From: Ga0077555 sp046154645
GTDB taxonomy: Bacteria > Pseudomonadota > Alphaproteobacteria > Rhizobiales > Hyphomicrobiaceae
Reading direction: 5' to 3'
Assembly: GCA_046154645.1 (NCBI GenBank)
Contig: JBJXDZ010000109.1
Span: 1-64,000, forward strand
Length of the DNA stretch: 64,000 bases
In this document: in pieces, positions 44,824-54,282 of the stretch
Position numbering within the stretch: position 1 is the first letter of the stretch
Layout: every line of letters begins with the position of its first letter
Position numbers and translations under genes: made by a program
The notes under the pieces: generated by a model
What the model was told of the DNA's origin: nothing
Databases searched by the model: none
The model's input: the letters and a program-made list of their open reading frames with translations, nothing else

Positions 44824-45852
44824 ATGACCCGGAAACTATCGCGCCGGACACTGGCGCTGGCCTCGGCACTGAGCGCCGTCATAGCCGCGAGCCCGGTGCT
44901 GGCCCAAACCTATCCCGACCGCACCATCACCATGATCGTGCCGTTCGCGGCCGGCGGCGCCGCCGACGTCAGCGGCCGCATCATTGGCGAGGGCATGTCG
45001 AAGCACCTCGGCCAGACCATCGTCATCGAGAACGTCGCCGGCGCTGGCGGCTCGACGGGTTCGCTGCGCGGCAAGAACGCCAAGCCAGACGGCTACACCA
45101 TCGGCCTTGGCCACATGGGCACGCACGGCGCCGCTTTGGCGACCAACCCCAAGCTGCCCTATGATCCGCGCAAGGACTTCGACTATCTCGGCATCGTCAA
45201 TCTGACGCCCAATCTGATGGTGGCGCGCAAGGACTTTCCGGCCAACAACCTGAAGGAATTCATTGCCGAAGCCAAGAAGCTCGGCAAGGACCTGAAGATC
45301 GCGCACAACGGCATCGGCTCGCTGTCGCATCTCACCTGCCTGCAGTTCTTCCAATTGATCGGCAGCGAGCCGACCTACGTCACCTACCGGGGCTTCGGCT
45401 CGGTCGCGAATGATCTCCTGGCAGCCAAGATCGACGGCACCTGCGATCTCGTCGCTTCTGTCTCGGGCCATATCAACGGCGGTTCCATCAAAGGCTTCGG
45501 CATCACCGGTACCGAGCGGTCGCCTGTCTTGCCGAACATTCCAACCGCCAAGGAAGAGGGCCTCGAAGGCTTCACGGTGCAGAGCTGGCTCGGCCTCTAT
45601 GTACCGAAGGGCCTGCCGGAGCCAATCCTGGCCAAGCTCCGCGAGGTCGTCGAGAAAGCCCTGTCCGATCCCGAGATCGTCGACAAGTTCGCCAAGATCG
45701 GCGGTGGCGTACCGAAGGGCGACATGCGCGGCCCAGCCAACATGCTGAAGCGCGTTGGCTACGAGGTCGACGTGTGGACCGAGGCGATCAAGAATGCAGG
45801 TGGTCCACCCCCGCCCGAGGAGCCCGCACCCGCCGAGCCGAAGAAGAATTGA
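44824..45852 (+). CDS. Tripartite tricarboxylate transporter binding protein (Bug/TctC family)
   Basis: The 342-residue protein has a signal peptide of twin-Arg flavour (SRRTLALASALSAVIAASPV, cut after LAQ) and the Bug-fold TYPDRTITMIVPFAAGGAADVSGRII, IVIENVAGAGGSTGS and DGYTIGLGHMGTHG blocks. It binds carboxylates in the periplasm and works with TctA/TctB-like permeases; a tctB-tctA pair is 12 kb away in this window but not linked. The tail is unusually Pro/Glu-rich (PPPPEEPAPAEPKKN). GAGGGAGGA precedes the ATG. It faces the mandelate-racemase gene across a 209-base promoter region. Confidence 0.93.
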   Translation: MTRKLSRRTLALASALSAVIAASPVLAQTYPDRTITMIVPFAAGGAADVSGRIIGEGMSKHLGQTIVIENVAGAGGSTGSLRGKNAKPDGYTIGLGHMGTHGAALATNPKLPYDPRKDFDYLGIVNLTPNLMVARKDFPANNLKEFIAEAKKLGKDLKIAHNGIGSLSHLTCLQFFQLIGSEPTYVTYRGFGSVANDLLAAKIDGTCDLVASVSGHINGGSIKGFGITGTERSPVLPNIPTAKEEGLEGFTVQSWLGLYVPKGLPEPILAKLREVVEKALSDPEIVDKFAKIGGGVPKGDMRGPANMLKRVGYEVDVWTEAIKNAGGPPPPEEPAPAEPKKN

Positions 45853-45889
45853 GGACACTGGTGACAGAGCACGCAGGGAGGAGGCTTGG

Positions 45890-46471
45890 ATGGCAGGCAC
45901 GACGAAGGGTTTTCTGCTCGTCATGATGCAGCCGCCTCCTGCGTTCGAGGAGGAGTTCAACGCCTGGTACGACAGCGAGCACATCCCCGAGCGCTTGTCG
46001 GTACCGGGTTTTCTCACCGGCCTGCGCTACGTCGCCGTCAGCGGTCATCCTCGCTATCTCGCCATGTACGATCTCGAAAGCTACGCCGTGTTGCAGTCCC
46101 CCGCCTACAACAAGGTCGGCTACGGCAATGCCAGCCCCTGGACCAAGCGCGTCACCGGTCGCGTCAAGGTGATGCGCTATGCCGGCCATCAGGTGGTGCC
46201 GGGTGACCGCATCACCAAGCCGTCATCCCGCGTGCAAGTGCTGCGCTTCAGTGGCCTCAAGGCGGGTGTTGCCACCGACCTCGCCCAGGCGGTCGCAGCC
46301 GCACAGGATGGCCGCGCCGGTTTTGCCATGCCGCGCGTCCTCGTGCACGAAACCGGAGAGCACCTCGTCATGACCGAGATGACAGCCCCCATCGAGCCCG
46401 CCATCGATGTCGCAGCCCTCGGCGCTTTCGCCGCCAGCCTCGATCTCGTCAACACCTACGCGCCCTATTGA
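45890..46471 (+). CDS. Conserved EthD/ferredoxin-like-fold protein
   Basis: This 193-residue protein has two ferredoxin-like modules with the pattern FLLVMMQPPPAFEEEFNAWY and DSEHIPERLSVPGFLTGLRY near the start, a small alpha/beta module found in EthD or DUF4286-type proteins that often accompany catabolic enzymes. GGGAGGAGG precedes the ATG, and it follows the TctC-like gene by 37 bases in the same direction. Its last seven residues (VNTYAPY) and 3' flank are duplicated downstream in a 70-bp repeat. Confidence 0.75.
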   Translation: MAGTTKGFLLVMMQPPPAFEEEFNAWYDSEHIPERLSVPGFLTGLRYVAVSGHPRYLAMYDLESYAVLQSPAYNKVGYGNASPWTKRVTGRVKVMRYAGHQVVPGDRITKPSSRVQVLRFSGLKAGVATDLAQAVAAAQDGRAGFAMPRVLVHETGEHLVMTEMTAPIEPAIDVAALGAFAASLDLVNTYAPY

Positions 46472-46651
46472 CCTGCCGCCATTCTTGTCGCCAGCGCCTC
46501 GCCGTGCTACCGCGCGATCATCAATGTGCGCTTGCGCCATAGGAGGGGTCAGACACATGGGTCTGATCCCGGACTTCAATGTCGTCAACACCTACGCGCC
46601 CTATTGACCTGCCGCCATTCTTGTCGCCAGCGCCTCGCCGTGCTACCGCGC
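46446..46651. repeat. Exact 70-bp direct repeats bracketing a palindrome
   Basis: Positions 46446-46515 and 46582-46651 are identical over 70 bases, 136 bases apart. The first copy contains the end and stop of the EthD-like gene. The 66-base spacer includes the GGGGTCAGAC palindrome at 46545. This looks like a local duplication around an inserted repeat element. Confidence 0.92.
46545..46570. repeat. Copy of the 26-bp GGGGTCAGACCC palindrome, between direct repeats
   Basis: GGGGTCAGACAC, AT, then GGGTCTGATCCC: the dispersed palindrome with a few changes, located between the 70-bp direct repeats. Confidence 0.75.
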
Positions 46652-46744
46652 TCACGTTCTTTGCGCTTTTGCCTCAAGACGGACGCAGATCCGGTTGGGG
46701 ACATCACGAGGCGACGAGGCTTGAGTGCCGTCCGTCCGCTTGCT

Positions 46745-46870
46745 CGTCCCCCTCCCCAGCGGGGAGGGGTTAGGGGTGGGGAGAACGCCCAGGCGCAGTC
46801 CTCACCGACGACGCTTGGCATCTCCACCCCACCCCTGGCCCCTCCCTTGAGGGGAGGGGGAAGCAAGCGG
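46745..46870. repeat. G/C-rich dispersed repeat, copy 4 (inverted)
   Basis: Reading in the opposite direction to the other copies: CGTCCCCCTCCCCAGCGGGG then AGGGGTTAGGGGTGGGGAG at one end, and CCACCCCACCCCTGGCCCCT then TGAGGGGAGGGGGAAGCAAG at the other. Together with the direct repeats it fills the 495-base gap 46472-46966 before purB. Confidence 0.78.
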
Positions 46871-46966
46871 CGATTTTACTGGGCAACTTCACGCCAGTAA
46901 GGCTTGACCTGTGAGACGTGTGCCGCGCCTGGCCTGTGTCTCATCATGGCTTCGGAGACCGCTTCT

Positions 46967-48274
46967 ATGATCCCTCGCTATTCACTGCCCGAAATGGTGG
47001 CAATCTGGTCGCCGGAGACGCGCTTTCGCATCTGGTTCGAGATCGAGGCCGCCGCGTGCGAGGGCATGGCCGAAATCGGCATGATCCCGAAGGCCGCCGC
47101 CGAGACGATCCGGAAGAACGGTACCGCCGCCACTTTTGACGTCGCCAAGATCGACGAGATCGAGCGCGTCACCAAGCACGACGTCATCGCCTTCCTCACG
47201 CACCTGGCCGAGTTCGTCGGCCCCGACAGCCGCTTCGTGCACCAGGGTATGACCTCGTCGGACGTGCTCGACACCTGCTTCAACGTACAGCTTGTCCGCG
47301 CCACCGACATCCTGCTCGCCGGCATTGATCGCGTGCTGGCAGCTCTCAAGCTGCGCGCGCATGAGCACAAGATGACGCCCTCGATCGGCCGCAGCCATGG
47401 CATCCACGCCGAGCCGGTGACGTTCGGCCTCAAGCTGGCGCAGGCCTATGCCGAGTTTGCGCGCAGCCGCGAGCGGCTTGTCGCCGCGCGCAAGGAAGTC
47501 GCCACCTGCGCCATCTCCGGCGCCGTCGGCACCTTCGCCAACATCGATCCGCGCGTCGAGGAGCACGTCGCCAAGGCCTTGGGGCTGGCCCCGGAACCGG
47601 TCTCGACGCAGGTCATCCCGCGTGACCGCCACGCCATGTATTTCGCCACGCTCGGCGTCGTTGCCTCCTCGATCGAGCGGCTCGCCATCGAGATCCGCCA
47701 TCTGCAGCGCACCGAGGTGCTGGAGGCCGAGGAGTTTTTCTCGGAGGGCCAGAAGGGCTCCTCCGCCATGCCGCACAAGCGCAATCCCGTCCTCACCGAA
47801 AACCTCACCGGCCTCGCCCGCATGGTCCGGGCCTATGCGTTGCCCGCCATGGAGAACGTGGCCCTCTGGCATGAGCGCGACATCTCGCATTCCTCGGTCG
47901 AGCGCATGATCGGCCCCGACGCCACGATCACGCTCGACTTCGCGCTCAATCGTCTGGCCGGCGTCATTGAGAAGCTGGTCGTCTACCCCGAGAACATGCA
48001 GAAGAATCTCGATCGTCTCGGCGGGCTCATTCACTCGCAGCGCGTGCTGCTGGCGTTGACACAGAAGGGCGTCAGTCGCGAGGACTCCTATGCCTGGGTG
48101 CAGCGCAACGCCATGCCGGTGTGGCGGGGGCAAGGGGATTTCCTGACCCTGCTGAAGGCGGACACGGATGTCGCCAAAGCGCTCACGGCCAAGGAAATCG
48201 AAGCCCTTTTCGACCTTGGCTATCACCTCAAGCACGTCGATACGATTTTCGCCCGCGTGTTCGGCCGGGGGTGA
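46967..48274 (+). CDS. purB: Adenylosuccinate lyase
   Basis: The 435-residue protein is collinear with alphaproteobacterial PurB, which makes AICAR and AMP by removing fumarate from succinyl intermediates in purine synthesis. The fumarase/aspartase-family signature SSAMPHKRNPV is present, with the catalytic His region GRSHGIHAEPVTFG and HQGMTSSDVLDT. The ATG at 46967 gives the family-typical MIPRYSLPEMVAIWSPETRF, with GGAGA 10 bases ahead. Upstream in-frame Cys-rich sequence is not conserved. The DUF2809 gene overlaps its stop. Confidence 0.97.
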   Translation: MIPRYSLPEMVAIWSPETRFRIWFEIEAAACEGMAEIGMIPKAAAETIRKNGTAATFDVAKIDEIERVTKHDVIAFLTHLAEFVGPDSRFVHQGMTSSDVLDTCFNVQLVRATDILLAGIDRVLAALKLRAHEHKMTPSIGRSHGIHAEPVTFGLKLAQAYAEFARSRERLVAARKEVATCAISGAVGTFANIDPRVEEHVAKALGLAPEPVSTQVIPRDRHAMYFATLGVVASSIERLAIEIRHLQRTEVLEAEEFFSEGQKGSSAMPHKRNPVLTENLTGLARMVRAYALPAMENVALWHERDISHSSVERMIGPDATITLDFALNRLAGVIEKLVVYPENMQKNLDRLGGLIHSQRVLLALTQKGVSREDSYAWVQRNAMPVWRGQGDFLTLLKADTDVAKALTAKEIEALFDLGYHLKHVDTIFARVFGRG

Positions 48275-48663
48275 TGCCTCGCCACCCATCCCGCCCACGC
48301 CTGCTGCTGGCCCTCGCCCTGATCATCGCGGCGGGTCTCCTCTGGCGCTATGCGCCGCTGGACCTCTCGCCGGGGCCGAAGAAGTATGGCGGCTCGGCCC
48401 TCTACGGCGCCATGCTGTACGTGCTGGTCTTGATAGCGCGACCGAGACTGGCGCCACCGACAGCAGCGGCCGTAGCCTTTGTACTGGCCGCATCCGTCGA
48501 GCTGTTCAAATTGGTGCAGCTGCCATGGCTGGATGCCGTCCGCCTGACGTTGCCCGGGCAACTCCTGCTGGGCCGTGTGTTCAGCGGCTGGAGCTTCCTT
48601 GCCTATGCCGCCGCCATCATCGCCGCCGCACGGATCGATCTCCGCAGCCGGCTCAAGGCCTGA
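48274..48663 (+). CDS. DUF2809-family small membrane protein
   Basis: The 129-residue protein has four hydrophobic segments (LLLALALIIAAGLLW; ALYGAMLYVLVLIA; TAAAVAFVLAASVELFKLVQ; FSGWSFLAYAAAIIAAA) and the DUF2809 pattern of charged turns (PKKYGGSALYG). The ATG overlaps the purB stop by one base (TGATG), so the two are co-translated. Function unknown in the family. Confidence 0.82.
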   Translation: MPRHPSRPRLLLALALIIAAGLLWRYAPLDLSPGPKKYGGSALYGAMLYVLVLIARPRLAPPTAAAVAFVLAASVELFKLVQLPWLDAVRLTLPGQLLLGRVFSGWSFLAYAAAIIAAARIDLRSRLKA

Positions 48664-48779
48664 TCTCGCCCCATGGCGTTTGCCATTCAGCGACGAGCGC
48701 CCCTGCAACTCGCAGTTGTCGCTTGATCCTTGCCAAGAAGTATCGGATCGTCCGACCGCGACACACGCGGGAGTTCCTC

Positions 48780-49622
48780 ATGTCAGTTTCGGTGCTGCAG
48801 AATCCGGCCGGGGCACGAATTGCGGCTGAACGGCCACGGCGTTTCCTCTCCGACATCGTCATCGACTATGGACCCGTCGATGTCCTCGGCCGCCTGTTCC
48901 TGAAGGCCGACACGGAACTGGCCGAGAAGGGCGTCACCCTCGAGTTCACGACGCTCAAGGAAATGAAAAAGGTCAACGAGGCCAACCGCGACAGCTGGCG
49001 GCCGCTGCTGCCGATGTTCGATCATGAGCTGACACCGGTGCTGCCCGAGAACAGCTTCGCCATGCTGGCCCGCGACAGCAAAGGCGACGTCATCGGCGCC
49101 CAGGGCGGATTGCTCTACACGCTGACGCAAGCCAACCTGAAGCAAGAATTCGAGAGCCTGCGCTTCTTCTACCGCGATCCCGCCACCCAGCCGCTGCCCG
49201 GCGAAATGGCCCGCATTACCGCGCCGATCGCCTCGGAGATGTACGGTCGCGTCGCCTTCGTCGGCGCCGTCTGGTACCGTAAGGACTGGCGCAGCAAGGG
49301 CCTGGTGATGCCCATGGGCCGCATCAACCGCGCCTACGCCTTCACCCGCTGGTACGCCGACTATGCGATCAGCATCATGACCGAGGAACTGGTGAACGCC
49401 GGCTTCGCCAAGAGCGCGGTCTGGCCGCACGTCGAGTGGGACATCCATCTCACCAACGTCACCACCTTGCGCGACAAGACCTTCCGCCTGGCGCTGATCT
49501 GGACCAACGTCGAGGAGCAGCTCGCCCACTTCCGCGACTATGTCGGCCTGGATGCCGAAGCCGAAGCTTCAGCCGTTGCTCGCAACGCGCAAGTCGATGC
49601 GCGGGTCCATCAGCGACGCTGA
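48780..49622 (+). CDS. Conserved GNAT-like hypothetical protein
   Basis: The 280-residue protein has a central alpha/beta stretch (ENSFAMLARDSKGDVIGAQG, FVGAVWYRKDWRSKGLV) that resembles acetyltransferase folds, with a Trp/Tyr/His-rich C-terminal half (WPHVEWDIHLTNVTTLRD). No signal peptide. It has no recognised named family. Its last 54 bases overlap the 3' end of the convergent gene below, so the two transcripts are antisense at their ends. Confidence 0.6.
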   Translation: MSVSVLQNPAGARIAAERPRRFLSDIVIDYGPVDVLGRLFLKADTELAEKGVTLEFTTLKEMKKVNEANRDSWRPLLPMFDHELTPVLPENSFAMLARDSKGDVIGAQGGLLYTLTQANLKQEFESLRFFYRDPATQPLPGEMARITAPIASEMYGRVAFVGAVWYRKDWRSKGLVMPMGRINRAYAFTRWYADYAISIMTEELVNAGFAKSAVWPHVEWDIHLTNVTTLRDKTFRLALIWTNVEEQLAHFRDYVGLDAEAEASAVARNAQVDARVHQRR

Positions 49623-50426
49623 CAGAAGCAGCGGTTCCCCGGCTCCCGTCTGCAGCGGCACCAGCAGCCGCTTGTAGCGCAGTCGCGTGCGCCCCGCATG
49701 CGGCCAGCGCACGATGGCGTCGATGTCCTCGATGCGCGGCACATTGGCGACCATGGCGTCGGCATAGGTCTTCGCGATCCATCGGCCATAGGTCCGGTCC
49801 GGCTGCTCTTCGACCGGGGCGCCAACGGCGCAGGAGCGCCACGTCTCGTACTTCGAGAACAGGCCCGCACCAAGCTCATGGAACACGACGGAGCCCAAGC
49901 TCGCGTCCTGGCGCACGACCACGTAGCGATCACCAAAGGAGGCATTGAGCAACTGCATCAGCTGATGCTGGCCATTGGCGGTGGACAGCCGGGGCCAGTC
50001 CTTCATGATCGTGGTGACGGTCGCGGCAGCCTGGCCTTCGATGCTGCGCGAGGCACGCGCCAGAAACTCCTCCGGCTTGCTCTGACTGGCCTGCGCAACG
50101 AGCTGCTCAACCCGCGCCATGGCTGCGGCCTGACTTGGGATCAACTCGTTCGTCCAGTCCGTCTCGAAGATCGTGAGAACGACGCGGGCCACTTTGTTGG
50201 TGGCAAGGCGTTGCGCGAGGGCGGCCACCGCCTTCCTGGTCACAACGGCGGGACGCAACCGCACCTGATGCGACGAGCCATAGGCATTGATCGCCACGAA
50301 GCCAAGATTGATGACTGCGTATTCGGCGAATTCGCCACCGGAATAGGGTGAGTCGAAGGCTGATCTCAGTTCCCGCGACGCACCATTCCAGCAAGTGCCC
50401 TGATCGTCGATCAGCAGCATCGTCAT
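49569..50426 (-). CDS. Conserved hypothetical protein with PAS-like C-terminal part
   Basis: The 285-residue protein has an N-terminal alpha/beta part (about 1-125), then a C-terminal pattern PDRTYGRWIAKTYADAM with YKRLLVPLQTGAGEPLLL that resembles PAS-type sensor domains seen in alphaproteobacterial stand-alone proteins. No kinase, cyclase or DNA-binding domain is attached. The second ATG at 50426 is chosen because GGAGAG has proper spacing there; an ATG two codons earlier is possible. It faces the GNAT-like gene and overlaps it by 54 bases. Confidence 0.55.
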   Translation of the reverse strand: MTMLLIDDQGTCWNGASRELRSAFDSPYSGGEFAEYAVINLGFVAINAYGSSHQVRLRPAVVTRKAVAALAQRLATNKVARVVLTIFETDWTNELIPSQAAAMARVEQLVAQASQSKPEEFLARASRSIEGQAAATVTTIMKDWPRLSTANGQHQLMQLLNASFGDRYVVVRQDASLGSVVFHELGAGLFSKYETWRSCAVGAPVEEQPDRTYGRWIAKTYADAMVANVPRIEDIDAIVRWPHAGRTRLRYKRLLVPLQTGAGEPLLLSASLMDPRIDLRVASNG

Positions 50427-50650
50427 ACGCATACTCTCCGTGCACTTAGGGAACTCGACCAGCGCCCATCACACCATGCGCGGCTTACTGTTCCCTTGCT
50501 GCAGGCGGGCCAATTGCTGCAAACGCAGCACATTTTCGAGGAAAGTCCTCTGCCGAAGTCTTGAAAGCGATCGACAGCCCGAGGCCGGGGCGGCCCCTGC
50601 CTCAAAAAGGCCACGCGCCCTTGGCCCTCTCCCTCCACCCCGGAGGAGTC

Positions 50651-51601
50651 ATGCGTTTCTGTCGTCTTGTCCTTGCCTTACTGGTGCTGCTTGGAATGGT
50701 GTCCGCCGATGCGGCGGCGCCTAAGAAACCTTTCAAGTCGCAACAGGATGTCCTGAAATGGATCAGCGGCTACAAGGCCCGGCCTGAGCCGCAGCGGCTG
50801 CCGGACGCGGTGCGCGCCATGAGCGCCTTCGGCGTCTTCCGCGATCTCGATCAGGCCGGCATCTACGTTGGCTTCATGGCCGGCGTGCTGGGCGCCAACT
50901 CGGCCAAGGCCGAAGCCCTGGTGGCAGCCATGTTCCCCATCCCACCCGAGGACCAAGTGGCGATCATCCGCGCCATCGCCTACTCGGGAATTCCTGAGTG
51001 GAAGGCTCTGCTCGAGAAATTCGTCGAGCGCATGCCGGCGCGCAAGGTCCTGATCCAGCATCATCTCTACGGCAAGGCCCCGACCCTGCAAACGTTGCCG
51101 CTGCACGAGTCGCCGGCCGCCCTCGATACGCTATGGGGCTTCTACTTCGCCACCGGCAGCGCCGAGCCGGTGCGGCGCATCGTGTCGGTGCTTGGCTGGT
51201 CGCGCGACGTCAACGACGTCGAGAAGCTTACCCTCGGCAGCATGGCCAAGTGGACGCTGGCCACCAATGCGCAGAAGGACAAGGACCTGCTCGACCATCT
51301 CAAGAACGAGATGAACCGCCAGGCCAAGGACATCCAGCGCGAGCTGCGCGAGGTCATCACGGCGGCGGAGACGTTCGAAACCTCGAAGCTGCGCAAGGAC
51401 GCCGTGGCCGCGATCGAGGAGCTGCGGCGCAAGGGACCACAGTCGACGCGCAACGCCACCTATTGGGGACAGGCCGGCCAGACCGCGCTGGCGCTCGGCT
51501 GTGTGGTCGCTGGTGCCCTCGGCCATGCCGAGATCGCGGTACCGTGCGTCGTCGGCGGCGCTGTCTCATCGGCAGCTCTTCGGCTGCTGCCGTCCCAGTG
51601 A
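50651..51601 (+). CDS. Secreted hypothetical protein
   Basis: The 316-residue protein has a clear signal peptide (MRFCRLVLALLVLLGMVSAD, cut after ADA) and a helical, Lys/Arg/Leu-rich mature part including KDLLDHLKNEMNRQAKDIQR, with a Gly/Ala-rich hydrophobic tail (QTALALGCVVAGALGHAEIA) that may enter the membrane. CGGAGGAG precedes the ATG. No family is recognised. Confidence 0.65.
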   Translation: MRFCRLVLALLVLLGMVSADAAAPKKPFKSQQDVLKWISGYKARPEPQRLPDAVRAMSAFGVFRDLDQAGIYVGFMAGVLGANSAKAEALVAAMFPIPPEDQVAIIRAIAYSGIPEWKALLEKFVERMPARKVLIQHHLYGKAPTLQTLPLHESPAALDTLWGFYFATGSAEPVRRIVSVLGWSRDVNDVEKLTLGSMAKWTLATNAQKDKDLLDHLKNEMNRQAKDIQRELREVITAAETFETSKLRKDAVAAIEELRRKGPQSTRNATYWGQAGQTALALGCVVAGALGHAEIAVPCVVGGAVSSAALRLLPSQ

Positions 51602-52128
51602 ATGCCAAGGCCGATCCTGGGCTGTCGATTCGGCAAGCCACCGTGGCGTCCCGCGATGCGGCGTGTGGATTTTCAGCCCCATTTCGATGCTTGCATGATG
51701 CCCTTAGGGCACACATAGCATGCTACGACGCCTGCGCCGTCCGCCTGCCGGAGCTGAGCTCTTTTCTCTCGGCGCTGTCGTCCCCATCTAGAATTTCGAT
51801 CGACGGGGCGCACGGCGATCGAGGCCCCCCGCACCGCACGAATCGAGCGTTGCCCGCGCCGGCGCCAATGGCCGGCCTCCCGTGCATCCAGTGTCGGCTT
51901 CGGTGGACGTGCAAGCGGCACAACCTCTGATAGCTGATACTCAGAAAACTTCTGCCCCCCGGTCCGTGCCAATCTGATGCCGCCGCGTCAGATGGAAACA
52001 AAAGTTGTATGCGCCGATATGCATAGGCGCCCTTACTGCCACGCAATTTGACGCTTCCGCTTGTGCTGCGGGAGGCGTATAAGCCCGCCGCCTGCGGCAC
52101 TGCAGCAGGCATCGCAGAGAGGTGCCCA
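51602..52128. other. Leader region of the potassium transporter gene, no gene seen
   Basis: These 527 bases show no protein-like frame. The last 100 include GCCTGC..GCAGGC hairpin sequence just before the kup ribosome site. No known riboswitch pattern was recognised. Confidence 0.45.
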
Positions 52129-54036
52129 ATGGCACAAACGTATGTGGGCTCGCACGGCGCCGACACCCAGCAGGTATCGAGTCATGGCAAGCTCGGCACC
52201 CTCGCCTTAGGTTCGATCGGCGTCGCTTACGGCGACATCGGCACCAGTCCGCTATATGCCTTTCGCGAGGCCGTGACGCATGCCAAGACGCACGGCTTGT
52301 CGGGACCGGAGGCGGTCATCGGCGTCCTGTCGTTAATCGTGTGGTCGCTGTTTCTCGTCGTCACCCTGAAATACGTCATCGTGCTGTTGCGAGCCGACAA
52401 CAACGGCGAGGGCGGCACGTTCGCCTTGATGGCCCTCGGCCAGTCCGTCGCCAAACGATCGGCGCCCGTTCTGTTGCTGCTCGGCGTCATCGGCGCCTCG
52501 TTCTTCTATGGCGATGCCATCCTGACGCCGGCGATCTCCGTGCTCTCCGCGGTGGAAGGCCTGAAGTTGATCGCGCCATCGATGAACAAGGCCATCGTGC
52601 CGGTGACCATGCTCATTCTGATCGCCGTGTTCGCGATGCAATCGCGCGGCACAGAGCGCGTCGCGTCGTTCTTCGGCCCCATCACGTTGGCCTGGTTCAT
52701 CGTGCTGGCGATCGGCGGCGCCATCCATATCGTCGACGATCCCCGTGTGTTCCAGGCCTTCAACCCGTATCACGGTCTCAAGCTGGTGTTCGTCAACGGC
52801 CTCTTGGGCTTCACCATTCTCGGCCTCGTCTTCCTGGCCGTCACCGGCGCCGAGGCCCTCTATGCCGACCTCGGACATTTCGGCCGCCAACCGATCCAGC
52901 TCGCCTGGTCGACGATCGTGCTGCCGTCGCTGATCATCAACTATTTCGGGCAGGGCGCGCTGGTCCTCTCGGATCCCTCGGCGATCGACTCGCCGCTCTA
53001 CAAGCTCTATCCCGATTGGGCCTTGATCCCCATGGTGCTGCTGGCGACCTGCGCCACCGTCATCGCCTGCCAGGCTGTGATCACCGGGGCCTTCTCCTTG
53101 ACCCGTCAGGCGATCCAGCTCGGCTTGTTGCCGCGCTTCGCCATTCGCCACACCTCCGAGAGCATGGCCGGCCAGATCTACCTGCCGCGCGTCAACTGGC
53201 TGCTGCTCTGCGGCGTTCTCATCGTCGTCGTCCTGTTCCGCAACTCGTCGGATCTTGCCGCCGCCTACGGCATCTCGGTCACCGCCACCATGGTCATCGA
53301 CAGCGCCATGGCGTTCTTCGTCATCTGGAAATACTGGCGCTGGCCGCTCTGGCGGGCCCTGGCGCTGATCGTGCCGCTGATCCTGCTCGAGCAGGCGTTC
53401 TTCGTCGCCAACATGCTGAAGGTGCTGGAGGGCGGCTGGTTCCCGCTCGTCATCGGCCTGTCGATCGCGCTCGTGATGTTCACCTGGCTGCATGGCTCAC
53501 GCGTGCTCGCGCGCGCCACCAAGAAATCGGAGGCTGAACTTGACTGGCTGATCGGCAAGCTCGAAGCCAAGCCGCCACACCGCGTGCCGGGCACCGCCGT
53601 GTTCCTGACCAGTGATCCCGACTCGGCGCCAACCGCCCTGATGCACAACCTCAAGCACAACCGCGTGCTGCACGAGCGCAATATCATCCTCACCATCAAG
53701 ACCGAGGATCGCCCCCGCGTGCCCCGCCACGAGCGCGTCGCCATCGATCGTCTCTCGGACGGCTTCATACGCGTCATCGCCCACTATGGTTTCATGGAAA
53801 CGCCATCGGTGCCGAAGATCTTCGAGCATTGTCGGCGCAAGGACCTGAACGTGGATTTCCCCGCCACATCGTTCTTCCTGTCGCGCCGCTCGCTGCGCAC
53901 GACGGCCAAGACGCCGCTGCCGATCTGGCAGGAGCGGCTCTTCATCTGGCTGGCGCGCAGCTCCGAGGATGCCACCGAGTATTTCAAGATCCCGACCGAT
54001 CGCGTTGTCGAGGTCGGCACGCAAGTGCAGGTGTAG
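52129..54036 (+). CDS. kup: Potassium uptake protein, Kup family
   Basis: The 635-residue inner-membrane protein has twelve transmembrane segments and a cytoplasmic tail. Family signatures are GSIGVAYGDIGTSPLYAFREA near residue 30-50, NNGEGGTFALMALG, ASFFYGDAILTPAISVLSAV and AVTGAEALYADLGHFG. It is a K+/H+ symporter. ATG at 52129 (MAQTYVGSHG) is preceded by GAGAGG; an upstream in-frame ATG at 52048 would add a Cys-containing non-conserved leader. The downstream gap is repeat-filled. Confidence 0.96.
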   Translation: MAQTYVGSHGADTQQVSSHGKLGTLALGSIGVAYGDIGTSPLYAFREAVTHAKTHGLSGPEAVIGVLSLIVWSLFLVVTLKYVIVLLRADNNGEGGTFALMALGQSVAKRSAPVLLLLGVIGASFFYGDAILTPAISVLSAVEGLKLIAPSMNKAIVPVTMLILIAVFAMQSRGTERVASFFGPITLAWFIVLAIGGAIHIVDDPRVFQAFNPYHGLKLVFVNGLLGFTILGLVFLAVTGAEALYADLGHFGRQPIQLAWSTIVLPSLIINYFGQGALVLSDPSAIDSPLYKLYPDWALIPMVLLATCATVIACQAVITGAFSLTRQAIQLGLLPRFAIRHTSESMAGQIYLPRVNWLLLCGVLIVVVLFRNSSDLAAAYGISVTATMVIDSAMAFFVIWKYWRWPLWRALALIVPLILLEQAFFVANMLKVLEGGWFPLVIGLSIALVMFTWLHGSRVLARATKKSEAELDWLIGKLEAKPPHRVPGTAVFLTSDPDSAPTALMHNLKHNRVLHERNIILTIKTEDRPRVPRHERVAIDRLSDGFIRVIAHYGFMETPSVPKIFEHCRRKDLNVDFPATSFFLSRRSLRTTAKTPLPIWQERLFIWLARSSEDATEYFKIPTDRVVEVGTQVQV

Positions 54037-54095
54037 CCGCGCATTCCCAGGCGGGATCAGACGCGACGCGCGCTGACTTTGGTCCGCGAGGTCGC

Positions 54096-54237
54096 CACGT
54101 GTTTCCCCCTCCCCTCAGGGGAGGGGTGTCGAGCTTGGCGTCACCATCGCTACAGAAGCCCCGATTTTGCAGACCGAACTCCAACATCCGTCGTGGATCA
54201 TCCACCTGCCCCTAGCCCCGTGGCGGGGGAAGGAGAC
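54096..54237. repeat. G/C-rich dispersed repeat, copy 5
   Basis: It begins CACGTGTTTCCCCCTCCCCT with GGGGAGGGGTGTCGAGCTTGG, shares the central GTGGATCATC and ends CCCCGTGGCGGGGGA. It lacks the TTAGGGGTGGGG segment seen in copies 1-3. It lies between kup and the convergent MFS gene. Confidence 0.75.
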
Positions 54238-54282
54238 GACCAAGCGGGTTTACGATTTGCGCTAGGTTTGCGCATTCCGGGC

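Noticed and set aside
46407..46607. A 66-codon frame ending in the second copy of VNTYAPY
   Set aside because: It is produced by the 70-bp duplication and is out of frame with the EthD-like protein upstream; no separate start signal.
51602..52128. Possible potassium- or c-di-AMP-responsive riboswitch before kup
   Set aside because: Only small GC hairpins are seen and no known aptamer pattern could be recognised.
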